Below, in pieces: positions 60,820 through 64,000 of a stretch of 64,000 bases of DNA (position 1 is its first letter; the number at the start of each line of letters is the position of its first letter). Under the pieces are notes generated by a model. It was given only the letters and a program-made list of their open reading frames with translations, did not search any database and was not told the origin of the DNA. The position numbers and the translations under genes were made by a program. Source of the stretch: Pseudomonas botevensis (lineage in GTDB: Bacteria; Pseudomonadota; Gammaproteobacteria; Pseudomonadales; Pseudomonadaceae); the NCBI RefSeq assembly GCF_019145475.1, contig NZ_JAHTKI010000034.1, positions 26,222-90,221 on the forward strand, read 5' to 3'.

Positions 60820-61614
60820 TCAGATATCCCACTCACTGACTTGCTTGACCGCACGATCGCCCAGTTTCCCGGCAATAATGGCGCGCGTCTTTTCAATGAT
60901 CGACGGCACCATGGTCATATGCGATTCACCGCGATACAGATCCACCGAACTGCTGTCCCAATTGACGAACAGAACTTTGGTCTGGTTAGTGCGATTGATG
61001 AAACGTACCGCGCCCAGCGTCAGGATGACTTCCCGGCCTTCGGTTTCGATGCACGAACCCACGGCAAAACCACCGGTGCCTTTCTCCTTGATGTTCTGAT
61101 CGAACACCTTGAGCGGCTGCTCGCTTTTTTGCAGCGACGCCATGGCATCGGATGCGACCTTGAGCAGCAGCGCGGAAGTCGGGCCTGGCACGGCCGCCGC
61201 CGCGACGGCGGAGCTGAGGATGGTCAGTGCCAGTTGATCCATGGTGAAGGTTTTGCCGGAGGCGGCGGTGGAATCGTAATAGCGCTTGAGCACGACCCAG
61301 CCGCAGTCCTGGATGGCCGCGAGAAATGTCTGATACCACTCTTTGCCCTGATTATCCGCAGGGTACTTCTTGGTCGCCGCCAGCGAAGCAAACAGATAAG
61401 TGTTCAGTACATCGGTACGGTTCTGATCAGACATGCCCGAGACAAACGAGAGAACAGCGTCACCCACAATCGAAGCACGGCTTGGCTCTTCGACATTGAA
61501 GGCTGCCAGCCTCGGAAAACTGCGTGGCGCCAGTACCACTTCCTCTGGCGTTACATCATAGGCACTCAGACGTTCAAGACGCTCGGCGATAGTTACAACA
61601 GGGTTCTTTTTCAT
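60820..61614 (-). CDS. Hypothetical protein, first gene of a two-gene accessory unit
   Basis: The 264-residue soluble protein has an N-terminal region (VTIAERLERLSAYDVTPEEV), the motif LFASLAATKKYP...GKEWYQTFLAAIQDCGWVV shared with its neighbour, an alanine-rich helix, and a C-terminal part with strand-like patterns (REVILTLGAVRFINRTNQTK). I have the impression of similar uncharacterised proteins in other bacteria but cannot name a family. AAGGA nine bases before the ATG is a good start. Upstream lies a notably AT-rich region, which suggests acquisition by transfer. Confidence 0.7.
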   Translation of the reverse strand: MKKNPVVTIAERLERLSAYDVTPEEVVLAPRSFPRLAAFNVEEPSRASIVGDAVLSFVSGMSDQNRTDVLNTYLFASLAATKKYPADNQGKEWYQTFLAAIQDCGWVVLKRYYDSTAASGKTFTMDQLALTILSSAVAAAAVPGPTSALLLKVASDAMASLQKSEQPLKVFDQNIKEKGTGGFAVGSCIETEGREVILTLGAVRFINRTNQTKVLFVNWDSSSVDLYRGESHMTMVPSIIEKTRAIIAGKLGDRAVKQVSEWDI

Positions 61615-61865
61615 GTTTCATTTTCCTTCGCTTAGTTTAAGCAGACCCTTCCTGAGTCCGCGATAAAAACTTACGCAAGAAAAACAAAACCAACAAGCCG
61701 GCAAGTATTACCAATAAAGAACAATAGCAAGTTACAAACACCAAACTAACAACCGGAAACTTTCTTAGTTCTTGAAAACAGCAAAAAACAAAACCGCGAT
61801 CAAGCCGACAGACCGTGCGGCGCCTGATAGACTCCGTTCAACTTTCGTCGGTGCAGGTTCCAGTC
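61615..61865. other. AT-rich region upstream of the hypothetical gene pair
   Basis: These 251 bp are rich in A and poor in C/G compared with the rest of the window (61660-61800 especially). The region probably contains the promoter of the minus-strand pair and of the MarC-like gene. It contains no gene I can support. Confidence 0.55.
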
Positions 61866-62462
61866 ATGCTCCATGTGCTGTTCAGCGTTTACCTGAAGAT
61901 GCTGGTGCTCTACAGCCCATTCTTCGTGTTGTCCTGCTTCATCAGCCTGACTCGCGGTTATTCGCGCAAGGAGCAACGGCGTCTGGCGTGGAAAGTGGCG
62001 ATCGCCACATTGGTTTCCAGCGTATTGCTGTATCTGTTCGGGCGCGTGATCTTCGATGTGTTCGGCATCACCGTGGATGCGTTCCGCATCGGCGCCGGCA
62101 GCGTGCTGTTCATCTCGGCGCTGGGGATGGCGCAGGGCAAACCGGCAGTACAGGCCGACAACGTGCAGCAGGACGTGACCATCGTGCCGCTGACCATTCC
62201 GCTGACGGTGGGTCCCGGCACCATCGGCGCCCTGCTGGTCATGGGCGTCAGCCAGCCACATTGGGACGACAAGCTCACCGCCATCATGAGCATCGCCCTG
62301 GCGAGTTTCACCGTGGGCGTGGTGCTGTACCTGTCTAACCGCATCGAGCGGATTCTCGGCGATCAGGGGTTGCAGATCGTCAGCCGGCTGATGGGATTGT
62401 TTGTGTGCGCGCTGGCTGCGCAGATCATCTTCACCGGGGTCAAAGGCTATCTGGTGCCTTGA
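61866..62462 (+). CDS. MarC-family integral membrane protein
   Basis: The 198-residue protein has six predicted helices and the MarC-family segments YSPFFVLSCFISLTRGYS and VPLTIPLTVGPGTIGALLV. MarC proteins were once linked to antibiotic resistance, but the role is unknown. The ATG at 61866 (MLHVLFSVYLK) is preferred; an extension to 61815 lacks a ribosome site. A bidirectional terminator follows. Confidence 0.85.
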   Translation: MLHVLFSVYLKMLVLYSPFFVLSCFISLTRGYSRKEQRRLAWKVAIATLVSSVLLYLFGRVIFDVFGITVDAFRIGAGSVLFISALGMAQGKPAVQADNVQQDVTIVPLTIPLTVGPGTIGALLVMGVSQPHWDDKLTAIMSIALASFTVGVVLYLSNRIERILGDQGLQIVSRLMGLFVCALAAQIIFTGVKGYLVP

Positions 62463-62527
62463 TCCCGACCGGCGCCTCGCTCAATGGCAATCGACGCCCC
62501 GCCGCGCACCAGGCAACCCCGACACAT

Positions 62528-62566
62528 AAAAAAAGGCCGCGAACCTCAAGTTCGCGGCTTTTTTTC
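62528..62566. terminator. Bidirectional rho-independent terminator
   Basis: GCCGCGAAC-CTCAA-GTTCGCGGC (62536-62558) is flanked by seven A on the left and seven T on the right, so it can stop both the MarC-like and the convergent cobJ transcripts. Confidence 0.92.
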
Positions 62567-62605
62567 ATCGCCGTTCAACTGCAGCAGCCACACTGCGGCG
62601 CTCTA

Positions 62606-64000
62606 TCAACCCAGCGGCTTTTCACCGTACCAGCGCGGGGTGTAGACCCACTCACCGCCGCCGCTGCGGGCAAAGGTGCAGGTAGTGGACGAGCCGATCA
62701 GCACCATGGTGCGCATGTCCACTTGCTCCGGCGTCAAGGCGCCGAGCGTCGTCACGCGCAAGGTCTGCCCCGGCCGGCCGATGTCGCGGCCCAGCACCAC
62801 CGGCGTTTGCGCGGTCCGGTGCTGGCCGACGATTTCCAGCGCGCGCCCCAACTGCCACGGGCGCGCCTTGGAGATCGGGTTGTAGAAGGCCAGCGCCAGA
62901 TCGGCCTCGGCGGCCAGATCCAGACGCTTCTCGATGATCGACCACGGTTTGAGGTTGTCCGACAGCGACATCACGCAGAAGTCATGACCCAGCGGCGCTC
63001 CGGCCTGGGCGGCGGTGGCGAGCGACGCGGAAACCCCCGGCAATATCTCCAGGTCGACGCTGTGCCAGGCCGGATCGGCCGATTCGTGCAGTGCTTCGAG
63101 CACCGCTGCCGCCATGGCGAACACGCCCGGATCGCCAGACGAGACGACGATCACCGAACGCCCTTCGGCCGCCAGCCGGAAGGCGTGGCGGGCACGCTGC
63201 ATTTCTTCGCGGTTGTCGGTGCAATGCTGGATCTGGTCGTCGCGGAACGGGCCCGCCATGCGCACATAGGTTTCGTAACCCAGCACGTCGGTGGCCCGGG
63301 TCAGTTCGGCTTTCACCGCCGGCACCATCAGTTCGGCGGCACCCGGGCCGAGGCCGATCACCGCCAGGCGCCCGCGTGGACGACCGATCGCGCTGACATC
63401 CAGCGGCTGTTCGGCCACGGCGATGGCAAGATCATGGGCCGTCGCAATGACCTTCGCTGCAGGGACCGCGCCGCGCGCCAGTTCGCCGAGGTCGGTTGTG
63501 GACGCGACAAAGCGCAACGGCACGCCCAGCTCCAGCGCTGTTTCGCGCAGGATCGGGTCGGCCATTCGGTCATCCGCCGCCACAAGGCAGGCCAGCGATT
63601 GAATGGCCACATCAGCCGCGTGCAACGCGCCACGAATGGTGTTCGGCAGATCAACCCCCTCGGCACCGACCGCGACCGCCACGCTGCGCGGATAAATCCG
63701 CAGTTCGTTGGCGCTCGCGGCACGCGCATCACTGCCGACATGGATCGAACGCCGGGCCTGCGGATCTTCCGGCAGTTGCGCCTGAGCCAGCCATGGCGCC
63801 GCACCTTCGATGCGGACGCTGTGGCCGGCCAGCAGATCGGAGACAAAGCGCTTGCCCGACTCCAGATCGTCGAGCGTGTAACCGCTCGGTGGATTGAGCA
63901 GGCAGGTGCCGAAGCGCAGTTCGCCGCTGGTGGTGATCGCGGCGGCAACTTGCAGCCCGGCGGCGATGTCCCGCGCCATGCCGTTCACCCCGCCCAACCC
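62606..64000 (-). CDS. cobJ: CbiG-CobJ fusion: precorrin-3B C17-methyltransferase, 5' end outside window
   Basis: At least 465 residues are visible and the frame is open to the window edge. The first about 200 visible residues look like a CbiG/CobE-type cobalamin-biosynthesis domain (DDRMADPILRETALELGVPL and a following helix region). The rest is the tetrapyrrole methylase CobJ with LAVIGLGPGAAELM, VVSSGDPGVFAMAAAVLEAL and LPGVSASLATAAQAGAPLGHDF. CobJ methylates C17 of precorrin-3B during ring contraction in aerobic B12 synthesis. The fused N-terminal part probably replaces a separate subunit. Confidence 0.9.
   Translation of the reverse strand, partial: GLGGVNGMARDIAAGLQVAAAITTSGELRFGTCLLNPPSGYTLDDLESGKRFVSDLLAGHSVRIEGAAPWLAQAQLPEDPQARRSIHVGSDARAASANELRIYPRSVAVAVGAEGVDLPNTIRGALHAADVAIQSLACLVAADDRMADPILRETALELGVPLRFVASTTDLGELARGAVPAAKVIATAHDLAIAVAEQPLDVSAIGRPRGRLAVIGLGPGAAELMVPAVKAELTRATDVLGYETYVRMAGPFRDDQIQHCTDNREEMQRARHAFRLAAEGRSVIVVSSGDPGVFAMAAAVLEALHESADPAWHSVDLEILPGVSASLATAAQAGAPLGHDFCVMSLSDNLKPWSIIEKRLDLAAEADLALAFYNPISKARPWQLGRALEIVGQHRTAQTPVVLGRDIGRPGQTLRVTTLGALTPEQVDMRTMVLIGSSTTCTFARSGGGEWVYTPRWYGEKPLG

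Overview
The window is a chromosomal segment of a GC-rich gamma-proteobacterium, almost certainly a Pseudomonas of the fluorescens group. The evidence is codon use, Pseudomonas-type REP/REPIN repeats, and gene order that I remember from P. aeruginosa: a cueR region, the complete flp-tad-rcp-ppr pilus locus, and the run speA, SUI1, nudix, DUF2333, gcbA, ctpL, dsbD, aroQ, accB, accC, prmA, DUF3426, dusB, fis, purH, purD, retS. The correspondence is from memory, not a search. I see no tRNA, rRNA, CRISPR array, prophage or intact insertion sequence.

Layout. 1-9.4 kb: end of a copper ATPase and cueR, an MFS transporter, a RIO-type kinase, a dCache chemoreceptor with a possible sigma-28 promoter, and a lipid module (thiolase diverging from a long FabG and a MaoC hydratase). 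9.4-14 kb: a Gly/Thr-repeat lipoprotein, a TpsB/FhaC-type outer-membrane transporter and a DUF6124 gene with a structured leader. 14.2-30.4 kb: the Tad (Flp) pilus locus. It holds a stand-alone receiver, Flp pilin, rcpC-rcpA-tadZ-tadA-tadB-tadC-tadD-DUF3613, the regulator PprB, the prepilin peptidase FppA, a TadE-like protein, the kinase PprA and TadG. 30.6-37 kb: two DUF4136 lipoproteins, cmoM, a MazG-like gene, a small membrane protein, a MATE exporter and an isolated vgrG-DUF4123 pair. 37.2-60 kb: the conserved housekeeping and signalling block from speA to retS. 60-62.5 kb: two related genes of unknown function behind an AT-rich leader, and a MarC-family protein. 62.6 kb to the end: the 3' part of a CbiG-CobJ fusion.

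How genes work together. The Tad locus encodes a full pilus machine plus its two-component control. Surface-lifestyle control recurs with gcbA (c-di-GMP synthesis) and retS (Gac pathway). accBC, fis and purHD form growth-linked operons.

The most unusual signal is non-coding. Two diverged direct copies of an element of about 430 bp flank the pilin/rcp/tad block (14.22-14.65 kb and 23.29-23.75 kb). Each ends close to the stop codon of a response-regulator gene. They differ mainly in ways that keep hairpins paired (compensatory substitutions, a preserved G-U pair and a tandem G-A step). This suggests a structured RNA, or a single-stranded-DNA element, read on the + strand. Other candidates are the unnamed gene pair next to retS, the lipoprotein/TpsB pair, the DUF6124 leader and several long inverted repeats.
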